Positions 36,039 through 50,499 are shown, numbered from the stretch's first letter. The stretch: 64,000 bases of DNA from Nymphaea colorata (GCF_008831285.2 NC_045143.1:8505503-8569502), one strand, 5' to 3'. A program made the numbers and translations. The notes: generated by a model not told the origin, from the sequence alone.

Positions 36039-39000
36039 TCATAAAAGATGCAGTTTTCTGGTGATAGAATCCACAGTCGATTTTGATCCTGACAGAAATA
36101 ATTCAAGAGTGATTACCAATATGCTAATCTTTTGTGATCTACTTTCAGTAAAGAAGGAAACACTTGAATGGCCAAATACATGATACAGTTCATTCTTACA
36201 TGTTAAAATGTAGTGCACGAGATCTACCAATTTAAAGATAAAGCAGAACTGCCAAGTGAAGATATTTTTTTCTCACGACTCATAAACCACAGTAACTTGA
36301 AGAAACCCAGTTGGTTTTTGCTCATGCAAGACACAGTTATCATGTTAATAGAGTTCATCTTAAGTCTTAACCAAGTTGTACACCTGAGACACTTTTCGAC
36401 CAGACCCGATGAATAGGATTCCCAATTCAGGAAATTAACAAGTTGTACCCAGAATTGAAACGAAGAGTTTGTCCATGGAACAACAACAAACCCGAATGAA
36501 CTGACTGCCTTTTAATTGCAGGAAAGAACTAGTCTACGGAGCTAGAAGTCCAAGATGGACTTTGTCATGAGCATGCAATGCAAGGCAAAATTCATTGCAT
36601 GCGAACTTGTGTCCTATGGAAAGGCATCACCCGTAAATGATGCACAGAATCCTCGTATCCAAAAGATGCATTAATAGGAGTATAAATATAATGGATAGCA
36701 ATATTTTAACCCAAGATCTATTTTTTCAGGACTTTTTCTTCTCTAAGTTTTCTTTTTGCCACATTTGCTGTCTCATTAACTGCCAGTTTTTCCCATGGCC
36801 AACAATCACAGTAATACAGCTACAGAATCCACCACATCTAAATGGCACGAAAAGATAAATAGATGAACAATGGTGGAAAGCTTTGAATATGAATTACATG
36901 ATTCAATTTCAAGCAGGTCATAAAGCAGAAAATCTCATCACATGCAATAAAGAAAGGTCCAAGTCTGAAACTATGGAAAAGCATGGAATTAAGCATATAC
37001 CTGGTCCAATGGCAAGAACAGTTCGTGAGCCAGCAGATATCTGCCAAATTGAAAATATCTCATTCAAAACCCAATTATTGTAAAACATGATGTCGAGATT
37101 AGCCAACTAATACTCGTAGCAGAAAAGAAAATAAAATTGGCTACAGTACTAATCATATTCATAACCAACACACTTCTACTTACGATGTCTAATGAGCAAC
37201 AGGCATGAATATCAGAGAGAACACACGTAGAGCTTGCCCATACAAGTATCAGCTATCACACTATGAGAAGATGAGATTCAATGAAGCAAGCAGGAACAGG
37301 TGTGGATGTTACAACATCATCAAACACAATTGTGTCTGTTAATCACTTAAGTTGATCAGCATTAGCTTATTGTTTGCACAGGCTTGAGATGATAAGGTCA
37401 AGGCCAAATTCAGTCAAACATATTAGCACTGAATTGATTAAGAATAGTAATGCAGTATGCATCTCAACGTGCATTCATGTGGTACATTATATAATGTAAT
37501 TATGAGGAAAAACAATATGATCCACCCATTGCAGCTAAGCTTAGGGAAGTAGCTATACACTACCATACACCCCTTGTATCGTATGGTACAATACGATACA
37601 GAGTGTAACTTACGTTACACGACAAAAAAATACAAATGTGTCAAAAGAATTTCTTCTGGGATTTAAAGTTGCATAAATTTCATAAGATGGATTGTTATAT
37701 TTGACATGAAAGGCATTCATACACATTTAAAATTTAAAACAAAAAAAAAAATCTGATTTCATGCAACAAAAAGAGCTTTCATGGTTTTTTCTTTTGTAAG
37801 ACCCTATGTTTATTATCAAAAAAAAAATTTAAAAAAATAAATGTGACCATGAGTTGTGATAGCCTCAAGGAATCAAGGTGTCTTAGATGAGCAGAGTATT
37901 AACAGCAAAAAAAACCCAAGTAACTCACACACACCGATAAGGGAAAATCCTCCAGCCTGCAGCGATAGTTCTTATTCATGATGTCCTAACCATAATTACA
38001 TGATGTATTTAAGGGATGGATAAAGAGTCGGGTCTGAACCCAGACTTCAGACTTCCTGCTTCAAAACCTCTTCCCTGTTCATGCATATTGACACCCTTTT
38101 TTCAATGGTTTCATGACAGAGCTGTAAAGATTGCGACTAAGGACTAAAAAGGTAAAAATGTTTGTAACAGCTAGTCCCAATGGCCTTAACGGATCAAGTT
38201 ACATAAAGACTCCAAGCAGTAAGTCACTGATAATGGAAACTTATGCACTTTGATACCCATCTAAGTACTAGGAGTAATTAGTGGTCAATTTTGATTATTT
38301 CTAATGAAAACATGCATGTTGTAGGCAACATATATTTTTGTTATTATTTATGTCTATGCAATTCACTTTTTTCATAAAAAGCATTATTTTTTATTTTTCA
38401 AATTTTTTTGTGAATTTCTGATATTAAAAAATTAGATACGCAAATTTTTTCATTAAGTTACTAACCTGAGAGTTTAGACCCACCCAGTACAGTTTACATT
38501 CAATATTTTACTGCGTTGATGTGCACAATAAACAATTCTCTCTAGTGTGACACTACTGCAAAGCTACAACCCCTGATAGAAGATTCACAAGCAAAAACAA
38601 GTTTTCAAAAAAACCACCACAGCGACCACCCATGAATGTTATTCAGAATGAAGAACAAAAATCTGTTTAGCTTAATCCACACAGAGGCACAAGTAAAGAA
38701 GAGGAGTAAATAAACAAAGATGTCCCTAACCTAAGGTATAAGTCAGAAAAATTGAGACTTCCATCAAGAGAAATCCAATCAAGAGGCTCATATCATATGA
38801 GAAATTTGTGGGGAACCTCAATTCTGATGGTCAGGTCCCACGTAATTTTTGATACACATACATGATTACTTGGAAAACTTTATGGCAAGGTTGTAAATAG
38901 CTATTTTACAAGAAAGCCTTATTTATTCAAGACAAATAGATTATTTATGAAGGCTGCCCAGGAAGATCTCTGGCAAAGTGGTAGAAATATGTCACGAAAA

Positions 39001-42000
39001 AAACGCCGGTTTGGCATCCATAAAAAATAAGGTAATCATGTATACAATTCAAGCAGAAAAGCTGGACCATAAGATTTGGGTCCAAATTATCAGGTGTTGC
39101 CATTAGACTTATGTTCTCATGATTGCATTATACCCATATCACCAACAAAGTTTTTGGCAATTCCTCAGCATCGCTTCTTTTGGGAGTATTCTCAGGGAAA
39201 ATAGAAATCTTACAAGCCTTAACACCTAAATATATAAGGAACAGAATTTATCGTATACGTAGATTTCTTAATGTGTTTCTTACAAAAATATAAGCAAGAA
39301 AACTTTCTGAAAACACATAAGAAACAAGATGCTGAAAAAATATGAAAACTGAGACTTCTATGAAGGACTTGGAAATCTACCAAAAATATCTCAAGATAAT
39401 AACATGTCATAATATTTTGAAAACATGCGGACATTTTGCCAATATATTGGACAACCTGAAAAATGGCGATAATATCTGGTTTTTCAAAAAATTGGAGACA
39501 TGTGCAACTACGGTTATGCGTGGCTAAAGTTTGTCATTATAACAATGTGTTGTATCTCATGGTTTAATCAAAACAAAAGAAACGATGGGCCTTTTTTCAT
39601 TTTTCCCTTCAACAAAAAATAAGAATAATGTAGATGAGGAAGCTGAGTATCTCCATTTGCATATGCATATTTATGCTTGACATGCTGTGAGTCTGTAAAG
39701 ACCTGTGTGCGTCCAGCGTCAGCCACAATAAAGGTTGGGAGTCCAACATCCTCTGCTTCATCCTTTAATCTATCCCTGAATCAGTGCATAGTAATGGTTA
39801 CTTCATGCCAAAAATTCGAGAATCTTGCTGCAGAAATACAGCCTTTCAATCAATACCGAAAAATATGACACAACAATGAAGAAGCAGTCCTGGTAAGTTT
39901 TGTCTTCTTACATCTCACGCTGATTTTTACATTTAACAACTATCTTTGGCTGGCCACATTGCCACCATTGCATCAAAAGGGATCTTTGACTGCAGGAAAA
40001 TTAAGGGAATTCAGCTTCCTAACACAAAAAACATGCCTTGATAGTTTTCATTTAATAAGATATACTGAAAGTAAGAAGGCCACGTAGCTAAAACAGCACA
40101 GCTGCACCAGGAACAAAATTAACAAGAATAATATGACTAACATAAGAAAAGAAGAAATTTCGACAGTTTATATGCAAGATGTAATGATTTAAGAAAATGA
40201 CCAGTAAAGGTACAGTTCACACATCGAGCCACTAACAGTACCGGAACTGGCTCCATTGACATTTTCCCTATAATTCACCATTAATATTTTCCCTTTTCTA
40301 AAACGTATTATCCGAAGTTTTCTATTTTCAACACTTTCATGCTAAGATCCTTTTTGTCCTAAAGCAAAGTATATTTTCTGAAGAAGTTCCATAAGGCGCC
40401 TGTCTGCATCATTAAGGTATTAGATTTGCCAAGTATGATTCTATATGGTACACTGATCAGATAATTCAAACAGGTTTCACTTCAGTACTCTATTTTGAAA
40501 TGCATGTCCATGTCAGGTACAAAGCTGGCTTTAATGAATGGGTTCCAGAACCATGCACTATAATACTAAAAGACAATGTTCCTAGTCTGCAGCAATAAAG
40601 AAAACAAGAAAAAAAAATCGAAAAAGGGTGGCAAAATAACCTCTCCACACCCCCTACATTCGCCAACAAAAAATTTTCACACTCAGAATAACTCTAAAGA
40701 CATTATGAATGGCGCATCTTGAAACTTCAACAGTCCATTTTATAAAGTTTGTTGGCAATTCTAAGATCTGTAAGCTATAAAATGATTTAACTGGGGATAG
40801 TTACATAAGTGTTGATTTGGAAAAGGTTTGCATGTATGTATATATAGACATACACACTTCAAATGATAAAACATATGAAGTACCCTTAAAAATAAGAAAA
40901 TTTTAAAATTACATCCTTTCAACTCCTGTTCTCGTATGGTTAGTCTAATTCCATGAAAACAAAAAACCTCTACTCTTTTCACGAAGTAATAAATCAATTT
41001 CCTAAATCAGAAAAATGATAAACTTTTGATCCAAAAAAGAAAACTACGTGTTCAGAAAAAAACTACTACTTTTAAATGTGTTTTTTCGCTATTCTCGCCA
41101 ATTGACATGGCTGATGTTAAGGCAAAAGGCTAAAAGTTAGATAAAACTATTAGCAAGAAATTAAGAATACAAACAACTTACAGTTGGATTAGAAAGGCAA
41201 TAGACAACAAGGAGAAAACATGTGTTCACCAATACCATTTAGAATCCAGACAATAACCATAACATAAGAACTCCTATCATTAACTTGAGAAGTCTGTGAC
41301 AACTCACAAGATAAACTAAGAAAGCAAATCAACAGCAAAATTGTGCAATATGTAGAGCCCTGGGAGTTGGTTTTGCCATACTAATTTAGTTTCACAGTTT
41401 AGTGCAAGGAATGAAAATCCTTTTATGATTGATGTCATCCTGATAATCGTTGAAACTACAAACATGACCTTCATACACATCTAGGAAAACAACATTTCCA
41501 CACTGCCCCCATGCTCAGCTCAGGATGAGGAGGTACCTTTGTAGCAGTTCATCGTACATTCCAACAGCTGCATCTGTCATTCACAGAAGCAAACGTATTA
41601 TTCAACCAAAACAAAGAGTAGTGCATGAAATATAGCAGAACCAACTTAACCAACAAATAATTAAAGACAATGGGCCATCTTACGAGCACATTGGGAAGCA
41701 ATTTTTCCAGTTCCCATCTTCAGATCTTGTCGAACAACCAAAACCTGCCACAGACAACCAATCTTAGAAAATAAGGGCCTAACAGAATAAAACCTGAGTG
41801 GATCCTTAAAAAGAAAAACTAAAAGTCCATCATTTGACGCTGACAGAAAATTTGACCTTTTGCTCGGATATTATGAGACCAGAGCTTGAATAAATCAATT
41901 CAAGCACATAGACCCTGAAACTCGGATTTACTTAATTTAAGCTCGTACAGTTACAGAGACTCTAGGATATGGTAGCAGTTATATGTGTATGCTAGAAACA

Positions 42001-43122
42001 ACTCTGTAACAAGGTTTACTCTACTCTCCGCAATAAAGATATTCCGTGTAAAACTTTAATAAGATATCACGACTCATACTAGGAAGAATATCCAGGAAAT
42101 ATCCAAGAACCCAACTTGAGCAAGTTACTTTGCCAGCAAAAGATAGGCAAATAAATGGATGTGCTCTGGGTGAGCCGAAGCTCTCACCCAACCCATCGTC
42201 CCCTAAGGGAACGGTGCCTCAGGGTGCCGGCCCCACCGTGTTTCAATTTGCACGTCGGTGGCCCCTGTTTGCAGCACAAGAAATTAACATCCCGGGGCTT
42301 TGAAACTGGAATCAGCCGTCTCGAGGTAAGGTTCCTCTGATATACGAATTGCAGATGAGGAAATACAAGTTGGTCCGGCAGAATATTCTAAAATATCAAA
42401 GAAGTACAGCATAGGGGAACGGCCTTCAACAATCGTTTCAGTGGTTGATAATTTACTAAGGATTACAACATCATACAATTCACTTCCTATTGTTCCAAAT
42501 ATTAGCAAAAACCACGAACAGACATTTTTTTACAGAACAAAGGTCGGGTCATAGGCAAAGGCGTAAAAATGGTCCATGTTAGACACCAAGCGAAGAAAAC
42601 GCAGAAATATTTGAAATATGTTGGTGCATCAAATCGACCTAAATAGTCATTCCATTCAACAACCTCTGTCCAATTTGTTCCACACTTAGCACTACTTTCA
42701 CAAATAAAAATAGGCGCTTGAAGGACACCAACTTGTTATCAGCAAATCAACGAATAGATACTAAACACTAACTTCATGACATCTCAGTCGCTACCAACAA
42801 AAACGCATACCATCTTCAGTTCGTCGTCATCACTGGGTGATGCCGACGAATTTCCCGACTGCGATGACGGTGCAGAGCCGCGACCAATGCTACCCTTAGA
42901 ATTCATGAACAAATCAGAGATGTACCCCAAAATGAAACCCAAAATGATTCCAGTAATCAAATTCTCCGGCTTCACGTTCACTCCCCATGAGCGCAGTCTC
43001 TGTTCCTGAGTGTTATCACCAAGAGAGAAGATGGAAGTCAAAACAAAATAATAACAATACACACTCATAATCAACAGTAAGAGAAATCTCCATTACTTTC
43101 TTGACGGAACGTGAACCCCACA
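36039..43122 (-). CDS. PTH2: peptidyl-tRNA hydrolase 2 (PTH2), eight exons
   Basis: Exons on the minus strand are 43122-43096, 43005-42811, 41744-41684, 41573-41537, 39989-39912, 39775-39703, 37040-37001 and 36088-36039. Every junction is GT-AG and in phase, giving 186 residues. The enzyme cleaves the ester bond of peptidyl-tRNA released from stalled ribosomes, recycling tRNA. The catalytic domain begins at VLVVRQDLKMGTGKIASQCA, continues HAAVGMYDELL, WWQCGQPKIVVKCKNQRE, GLPTFIVADAGRTQ and ISAGSRTVLAIGPG, and ends DSITRKLHLL, all canonical for PTH2. Residues about 25-42 (LITGIILGFILGYISDLF) form the N-terminal membrane segment seen in eukaryotic PTH2, which suggests anchoring to an organelle membrane. 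The first exon encodes only MWGSRSVKK; its ATG is the only one in frame after an upstream stop. Introns 4 (1547 nt) and 6 (2662 nt) are long. Confidence 0.95.
37575..37620. repeat. pair of palindromes in a PTH2 intron
   Basis: 37575-37600 is a 26-bp palindrome with arms TGTATCGTAT and ATACGATACA. 37603-37620 is GTGTAAC-N4-GTTACAC with perfect 7-bp arms. Both lie in intron 6 of PTH2 and may be the centre of a decayed element. Confidence 0.6.
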
Positions 43123-44272
43123 TCCTGCATGGAGATGGAAACTGCGGAATATGCAAGGATCAGAGTCGGCAGACAGAAGATACACGAGAGCGTCTCGGCG
43201 TGTCTGCTTAGGAGCTCCACCGTCTGCTTTATGCACTTCCCTCGAGTCGGATTACCGCCGATGTTCTCTCGGATTCGTTTTCCTGGAAACGCGCCCCGAT
43301 TCCGTAGGCCGAATCGGGCATCGCCAACATTGCTACATCTTACCTGGTTCTTATCCGGGATATATATATATACAACACAAATTAGGCGTGCTAATGTGTT
43401 GATTACTATCCAAAAAAAAATTGTTCCTTACAAATTTTTAGTGTTATACTTGATACAAGTCATTGATTTTTATTGTTTTTTATTGGCTTGTAATATTTTT
43501 TATACTAAATTATTTTTAGGGGTTGTTTTGTAATAGTAAGGATTACCATTTCATGCTTCTAACTTAAAAAAAATGGGACAAATGCAAATAAAATGATGAC
43601 AAGTGTTTCTAGAATTTACCTTGTTTTTTTATAATAGATTCATGAAACGCCCACAATGAATTGCTTTTAATGAATTGCTTTTGAGTGGTTAATAGTTCCC
43701 ATAAACGCCTATTCATTTAGACTATATATAAATATAGAGGGGAAAAATGTCAATAGTTTTTAGCATAGATAATATCCAACCTCTATTTTAAATTTATTTA
43801 TTGATACGAAGGTTTTGAATTTGCATGTATCTATTGAAGGATTGAATCAAGATGACAAAGAAGAGATGACTGATTTTTTTTTTCTCACGTACAAGACTGA
43901 AACCTTTTGGCTCACCATTCCTCACCCTTGTCTCTTTCCCTCTGTCTATCTTTTTTCTCTTGTGAAAGTTTCATAAAGTATTCGAATAAAATTTACTTTC
44001 ATTTGTCGTTTTAATCACATTCTAGTCCTACAATATTGTTAAAAGAATCAGCTAATATTTCTGGATAGTAGCATCTCTCGATCCATAACATTGGCGCCGC
44101 CGCCAATGAATTGTAGATTTATTTCTTAATAGGTCTTGAACATGTATAAATATGTGTCAAAATAGTAAGAGAAAATGAGAAAGAAATCGGGCAATTTTTT
44201 ATTTTTTCGATGAAATGCATGCATATATAGAAACCACAGATTTGGCCATAGAAATCCTATGCCTAGTGTACT
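43123..44272. other. PTH2 upstream region and intergenic
   Basis: 43123-43360 is GC-richer and probably the PTH2 promoter/leader. An ATG at 43130-43132, out of frame with PTH2, precedes the start and could form a short upstream ORF. The rest is AT-rich with no gene. Confidence 0.45.
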
Positions 44273-44465
44273 TAGGGGCGGAGGGAGGGGGGGCGCTTAG
44301 GCCATGGCCCCACCCTAACGAACTTAAAAAAAATTACATTAGAAAAATAAAAAATTGTTAGTTGTACAATGTATTTTTTTTTTATTTGGGTTCAGTTTGA
44401 CCCTACCCAAATCTAAGGTTGAACTATTTGACCCGCCTCGAAACAAAATCCTGGCTCCGCCCCTA
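44273..44465. mobile_element. hAT-type MITE, 193 bp (second copy)
   Basis: Ends are TAGGGGCGGAGGGAG and, inverted, TAGGGGCGGAGCCAG. It has the same layout and length as the element at 11154-11345. The flanks agtgtac and actgtac are nearly identical. The right half (TTTGGGTTCAGTTTGACCCT...) is echoed at 60490-60590. Confidence 0.65.
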
Positions 44466-46069
44466 CTGTACCCAAGGCCCGTCAAGGGGTAGCCTTGGAT
44501 TGATATACATATGTAAAATGTGGATTTTTGCAACCCCATGCAAGGTGTATACATATGACTAGCCGGATGATCGGATGACCAAGGATTTTCACCTAAGATA
44601 TCAAACCACTTACCACTTAGGTAACAGGCAAAAATCAAAACCTCTTAAATTTGTAATAAAAAATAATCTAAACAAAATGTGAACGCATTAACATTTTTAT
44701 GAATGCTGACTTAATATAAATCATGTTTTAGCTCAAGTTATATTTGTAACTGAATTTTTTACAAAGAAAAGTTTGATGTTATATGAGTCTTCTCTTTTTT
44801 ATTATTAAAGCAAAAAAAACGATGAACTTAAATGTTTTTCATGAAATCACTGATAAGATCACATAAGGTTAGACTGTAAAAAAAATGAAAAAAAAAATTC
44901 AATATTTAATTGTGACGGGTCGAGTTTATTTTCTTGCTTAAGGTATTTTACTATATATATATATATATACATCAGATGTCGTCGGTTGGTCAAAATTAAA
45001 GTTCATTACAAAAACAGCAAGTAAGTTGGTATTAGTGACATTTATAGTGTGGCAAGAGTTTAGAATGGCTTTAGTAGTAATTTCTTGTTTCTTTTTTATT
45101 TTAGCCATCCAACAATTATCCAACATCATCTAACAGGGGAGCCACAAATTTTTTTCAATATTACTAAATATATAACTAACAAATTTTCACAAATTTTTTT
45201 AATAATATTAAATATATAATTAACAAATTTTTAATTGACCTTGTAACGTGTAACTGTGACATGGTTTCGTGGAACTACCTTATATAACTGAACTCAATAA
45301 CGCTGTTTTGGCGAGTTAATTATTGAGTTATATATATATATATACACATATAATATATATATGGCAAAACCATGTTTTATAAAAAAATGATTTTTAAATT
45401 ATATTTTAATAATTGGTTTTGGTATTTCGGTGACATGTGAAATGCTTATTTTTAGAGTAACGTCTCAAAAAGGTGGAAAATGAAGTTTTTAAAAAACCCA
45501 GTTTTGATGTTATCCCAAACCAATGTTTTTAGGCATGCATGCATCAAGCCCATCATCTTTATGAGCTCATAGCATCACATGCATGCGCATCACCTTTGTC
45601 ATGCACACTTATCACAGTTCATGCCTGATGCATCGATTCCGCATCATCAGGTACAAACGTTTTTTTTACATGTCTTAATGTTTTTGTTTAATGCTTTAAT
45701 GTTTTTTAATATTTTAATAGTTCATCTTTCTAATATTGCTGCTAAATCAAACATCGTGCCATATCTCTTGTACAAGTTTGTAGTTGTTTACTTTTTAGAT
45801 TTTTTAAATTACAAAAGTAACTTAAATAGTATAAATTGATTATGAAAATACAAGTAATAAACTATCACTAGGGCGTCGTATTGACAAAGGACCAACAAAA
45901 TGTTAAGTAAACATAAAAAAATTGTTTAAAAAGGTTAAAGTGGAAAGAGAAGGAAAAAATAGGTTTAATTAAACATAAAAAAAAGTTTAAAAAAGTGTTT
46001 AAAAGAGTAGGGCGATGTTGCCCTTAACATAAGCATAAGCATGGTCGAGCTGAGCCGTTACATGCATGA
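44466..46069. other. AT-rich intergenic, MITE remnants
   Basis: 44640-44960 shares AATATAAATCATGT and 'gatcacataaggttaga' words with the microsatellite-bounded MITE copies A, B and D, and also ends in (TA)n at 44952-44969. Tandem-like 'atataattaacaaatttt' sequence at 45160-45230. No gene. Confidence 0.45.
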
Positions 46070-49000
46070 ACTTTGGTGAAAATTTATTGAGGGATAGGCC
46101 CTCTTCATTTTTATTAGTAAAAAAAATAAGATATTTACTATAACAAAAAAAAAAAAAGAAATCCTTGTCAAGATTATTAAGTTACCTAAAAAATAGTTTA
46201 CTAGAATCCCAACTAACTTGGCCCATAACACATTATTTATATCCCTTATCACTAGAACATAAAAACAGCATACTGCAAACTTCAACCAATGGTTGTTGGC
46301 ATGGTAGTTGTAATCTATTAAGATGACTCTGAAAAGACAATCATTTCTGTTGTATCTTTGATGGTTTTGTCCAGTACATCTTTTCAAGCCTCATTGTTAG
46401 ATTGTACGAACAATTGTCTGTTGATCAGTATTGATCTTACCTAGACATTTGTTTAAAACCCAACTCTCATAGAATATCCTCCCTTCTTTCGACCAACAGC
46501 AAACTCCCCGAAAATGTATCCTCCATTGTAGCTTCTAATCAATCATGCAATACAACACAAGCCTTCTTCATGCCAAGATCTAATGTGAGTGTTGTATCCA
46601 ACTCTTTCTTGAAAACTCCAATTTGTTGACATGATGTCCTAGTGTAGTTAGATTTCCACTCTTTGATTATCCATTCTATTCTGGTTTACTTTCATATATA
46701 GTTCTTTGCAAGATTCTCACAATCTAGAGCATTAGGTACCAACAGCTTGTTCATCATTATGTTTCGCCTTGTTCCTTAACTGGCACAAGAACCAGATAGC
46801 CATGTGAAAGGTTATTTTTCATACGTTCTCTCATAGTTTCCTTATGAATTTCCTTTTAAACTACCAAATAATACATTGTTTAATGGTATGATCTCTCAGA
46901 ATCTTCTGCCAGAATTTAGCAGCAATGAATTGCCATAATAATTTCAAAAAAACAAGTGGCTTTCATCATCCTCGTGTTTGCGGCACAAGGCACACCTTGA
47001 TGCTAACTGCAATCCTAATTTTTTTGAGTTTGATTTCAGTCTTGGTTCTACCTTGACATCCAATGTAAACTTTCAACATCACCATAGGAAATCCATTTTT
47101 GATCCAAATGTATTGACGCCACTTTTTAGTTTCCTTGTGCAGCCTTATAGCCTTACAAATCTGTTTTCGAGAGACAGAGAGAGTGTGTTGATTAGCCCAG
47201 ATGAATGCATCTTCTTGGTTGATTACCTCAAGAAGTGGGTCATTTACATCAATTAGCTCTGTTAGAGGCCTACTTGCCTAGTTGTCAATCCAAAATTTAG
47301 CCTTATTGTCATTTTTAATTTGCCAACAGACTTGATCTTTAATTTGCTTTCATGATTTAACTATATCTCTCTAAAGAAGAGACTTTAGTGAAAGAATTAG
47401 AATGTCATAAGCCATGACCTTTAAAACATTTATTTTTGACATAAACTGTCCAAATGTTATTGGCACTTATTGTTCTACAAGCTAGGTAAGCAAGATTGGC
47501 TTTGTTAGTGTTCTTGATCTTTCTTATGCCGACTCCTCTTTGGCGCTTATGTAGGCAAAGCTGATCTCATTTAATCAAGTGAGTTTTACTTATGTTAACA
47601 TTTCTACTCCAAAGAAAGTTGACACACAGGTTTTTTATTTTTTTGCATAAATTTAAGGGCAATTGATATACCATGCTTGTATAAGACGGGATAGTAGTCA
47701 ATACATACTTGATTAAACAAAGTCTACTTGCATACGACAACAATTTTTGCTTCCAGCTCCCTAATTTCTGTTCAATTTTAAATAACATCTCAAAGCATTA
47801 ATTTTCCTCCAACCATTTGTTTTGAAGATGTACTCCAAGATATTTGAAGGGGAGTTGCCCTCCTTGCCACTCCATAATTCGAGCAGCCTTGCTAAGCTCA
47901 TTCGGAGTAGTGTAGATCCCAATAATGGTGCTCTTCTCTTTGTTTACTTTGAGGCCTAAGCAATTTTCCAATTCTTGAAGGATTCCTTTGATTTTCTTTA
48001 AGGATTTCATATGGTAGGGTGAGAACATGATCAACTCATCAATATAAAACAAGGAGTCGATGCCAGATTTGTCTTCACCTATTGTGGGAAGTTTGACTTG
48101 GTTATTCTAAATGACATGCTTCAAGCTCCTAGTGACATCTCAGCAACAATAAAGAATATGAAGACAGAGGGCCACCATGTCTTAATCTACTTTAAGGAAG
48201 AAACCAATTTCTCTCCTTGTCGTTTAGCACAAATGTCATACTTATAGTTCTTACCAAAGTCATCACTTTTTGTATTCAGTTAGGATCAAATCCCAAATTT
48301 GCATGGTATTCTCCAAGAACTCCCATGACGCTCTGTCATAGGCTTAGCTGAAGTCAATTTTCAGACAAAAAGACATGCTCTTTCTTGCTTCCATTGAGTG
48401 GATTAGTTCCTGACCTAACAATATGCTATCTTGGATGCATCTTCATGCTAAGAAAGTATTTCGGTAGGATCAATAATACGGCAGAACATAAGTCTCATTC
48501 CTCTTACCATGATGCGACTAAAGAATTTGGTAGTGCTCTTACCCAATAAGATTAGCCTAAAATTCTCAACATTATGATTACTTAGAGTTTTAAGAATGAC
48601 AACAAATGTGTGTTGGCCTTGCGAACCAACTTACCTTGGACAAAAAAAATCTAATATAAGATTGAATGTCATCTTTAACAATGTCTCAATTATCAATGTA
48701 AAACTTGTTTGAGAATCCATCGGCCAGGGGCAGAGTCAGGGTTTGCACCCTTTATCGCCCAAATGATTTCCTCTTCAAAGGTGAGGGCTAAAAAGTTGAC
48801 ATTCTCTGCTTTAGTAACTATTGTCCCTTCACGCGTCTTATATGACAATTACCTTGTTTCATTGCATCTATTCGAAATGTTACTTAAGTGCTCATGAAAG
48901 GCCTTGCATATGTCTTCCTCATCTTCTTGTTTTTGACCATGTACTATGATTGCAATAATTTTTATTTTTGCCCCTTCTGCTTTTGACTGACTCATGTGAG

Positions 49001-50256
49001 AAGTTAGTATTGGCATCTCCATCCTTCAGCCATTTAATTTTTCTCTTTTGTCTCCAAGAGAGTTCTTCCATTAAAAGAAGACGGTTCAAATGCTCTGTAT
49101 TCAGTTTCCTTTTGAATAACATTTATATCTTCATTCTCTGCTTCAATTTGCACCTACAACATAGCATTTTTGTACTCATTGATCTCAGTTTCAAAGCCAT
49201 GGACAATCTCCTGTCAATTATCTTTAATGATGGTTTGCATTATGCTTCTTCCATCCAAAAAGTATAAAATCTAAGGCATGGCCTACCACAATCCCCAATT
49301 CTGCATTTATAAGCATTGAGAATAATGAGATTGTGATTAGAGCAAGTGCGATCGAGAATCATGAGTTCATTGCAGTAAACATGATATCCACCCAAGAAGG
49401 AGTAACAACACAATGATTTATCTTACTCATTTCATTTCTAGAGCCCGTACGATTCTTAGTCCAAGTATACTCGATGTATGAATTAGAATTTTTTGTTAAA
49501 TTACAGGTATTGACAAAATTCACGAAGGCCATACATGTCAATTGAACAGGAGGGTTACCAAATTTCTCGATAGCATCACTTACAACATTGAGCCTCTGAG
49601 GCAAACCAGAGGATTCTTTGAGGAAATGATATTTTGCTACAAGTTTAGTAATTGCCACTTTCTACGTCTGAAGTCAGTATCAAGATAAACACCAATCACA
49701 AAAAAATGTAGCTCGTTGTTCTTGTCTTTGAAATTGCATGATATTCATGTTGATGACACTGAAACATGAATCAGATCAATGACATCTTGATTTCAAATAA
49801 CTAAGATCTGAGCTCATCCATCGACATGAGATAAATTAAAAACAATACTATATTTAAGAAGCATAAGATGCAACTTTCTAACACCTTCAAGAGATAGTTT
49901 AAGATCAATAATGAAGAAAACTTTGGGGTCATACCTGGCGAGGATGGTTCAAAGTTCCCGATTTGAATCCCTACTTGCTAGTCCCCTTATGTTTCCGCTA
50001 CATACTTTCATGAACATTAGATTCAACTGCCCCAACATGCAAAATTTCCTTGCCCTCCCCTTCACGAGGTTGAATTCCATCGTAGTTTGTTCGAACATCT
50101 CACATGGGAGCTCCTCCTCCAAGGTCTATCGCTATGGCTTGGTCCGTGCCGATATCGACAAGTTTAGGCATCACCTCTTGTAGGGTGACATTGATAGCCT
50201 TAGGCATCTGCTCATCTATTGCCATGTTACCCTCATCTGCTTGAGTTCTTCTTTTA
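46070..50256 (-). mobile_element. decayed L1-type LINE, main part
   Basis: Reading down from 50256 on the minus strand: an ORF1-tail-like stretch (50256-50103), then the endonuclease start with the SGNIRGL motif near 50000 and its C-terminal part at 49658-49359 (YTWTKNRTGSRNEMSKI). Next come the reverse transcriptase A-motif region near 48300-48370 (AYDRASWEFLENTMQIW), the later RT block with DELIMFSP and GLKVNKEKS at 48052-47798, and the thumb-like WKQKLLSYASRLCLIKYVL at 47788-47567. A zinc-binding RCALCRKHEDDESHLFF is near 46990. The tail near 46390-46060 is like plant LINE 3' ends. Many stops and shifts show it is dead. Its 5' part lies on the far side of the Harbinger insertion. Confidence 0.85.
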
Positions 50257-50404
50257 GGGCCCGTTTGATGCAAAGGAAAAATCTTGTGCATCAGTTGAAA
50301 AACGTATGGGAGGGTGAAATTTCACATGTTCACCCTTCTTCACAACAAACACACATAAATTTCACCCGAAATTTACTTTGCCATCGGGTAAAATTTCGCC
50401 CGTG

Positions 50405-50435
50405 AAAAAGTCGGTCCTCACAGGACCGACTTTTT
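50405..50435. other. perfect 14-bp hairpin in the Harbinger element
   Basis: AAAAAGTCGGTCCT, a three-base loop CAC, then AGGACCGACTTTTT. The arms pair fully. It lies 150 bp inside the left end and ahead of the repeated leader. Confidence 0.85.
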
Positions 50436-50499
50436 GGCGGAGACAAAATTGAGAGCTGTTAGGGCTCTCAATGTCTCCCCTCTTCTCTCTCGCTACATC

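Noticed and set aside
46978-47256. 92-codon plus-strand ORF
   Set aside because: Antisense shadow of the LINE zinc-binding region.
49940-49990. tRNA-like T-arm (CGATTTGAATCCC)
   Set aside because: Lies inside the LINE endonuclease coding stretch, with no matching acceptor stem or A box.
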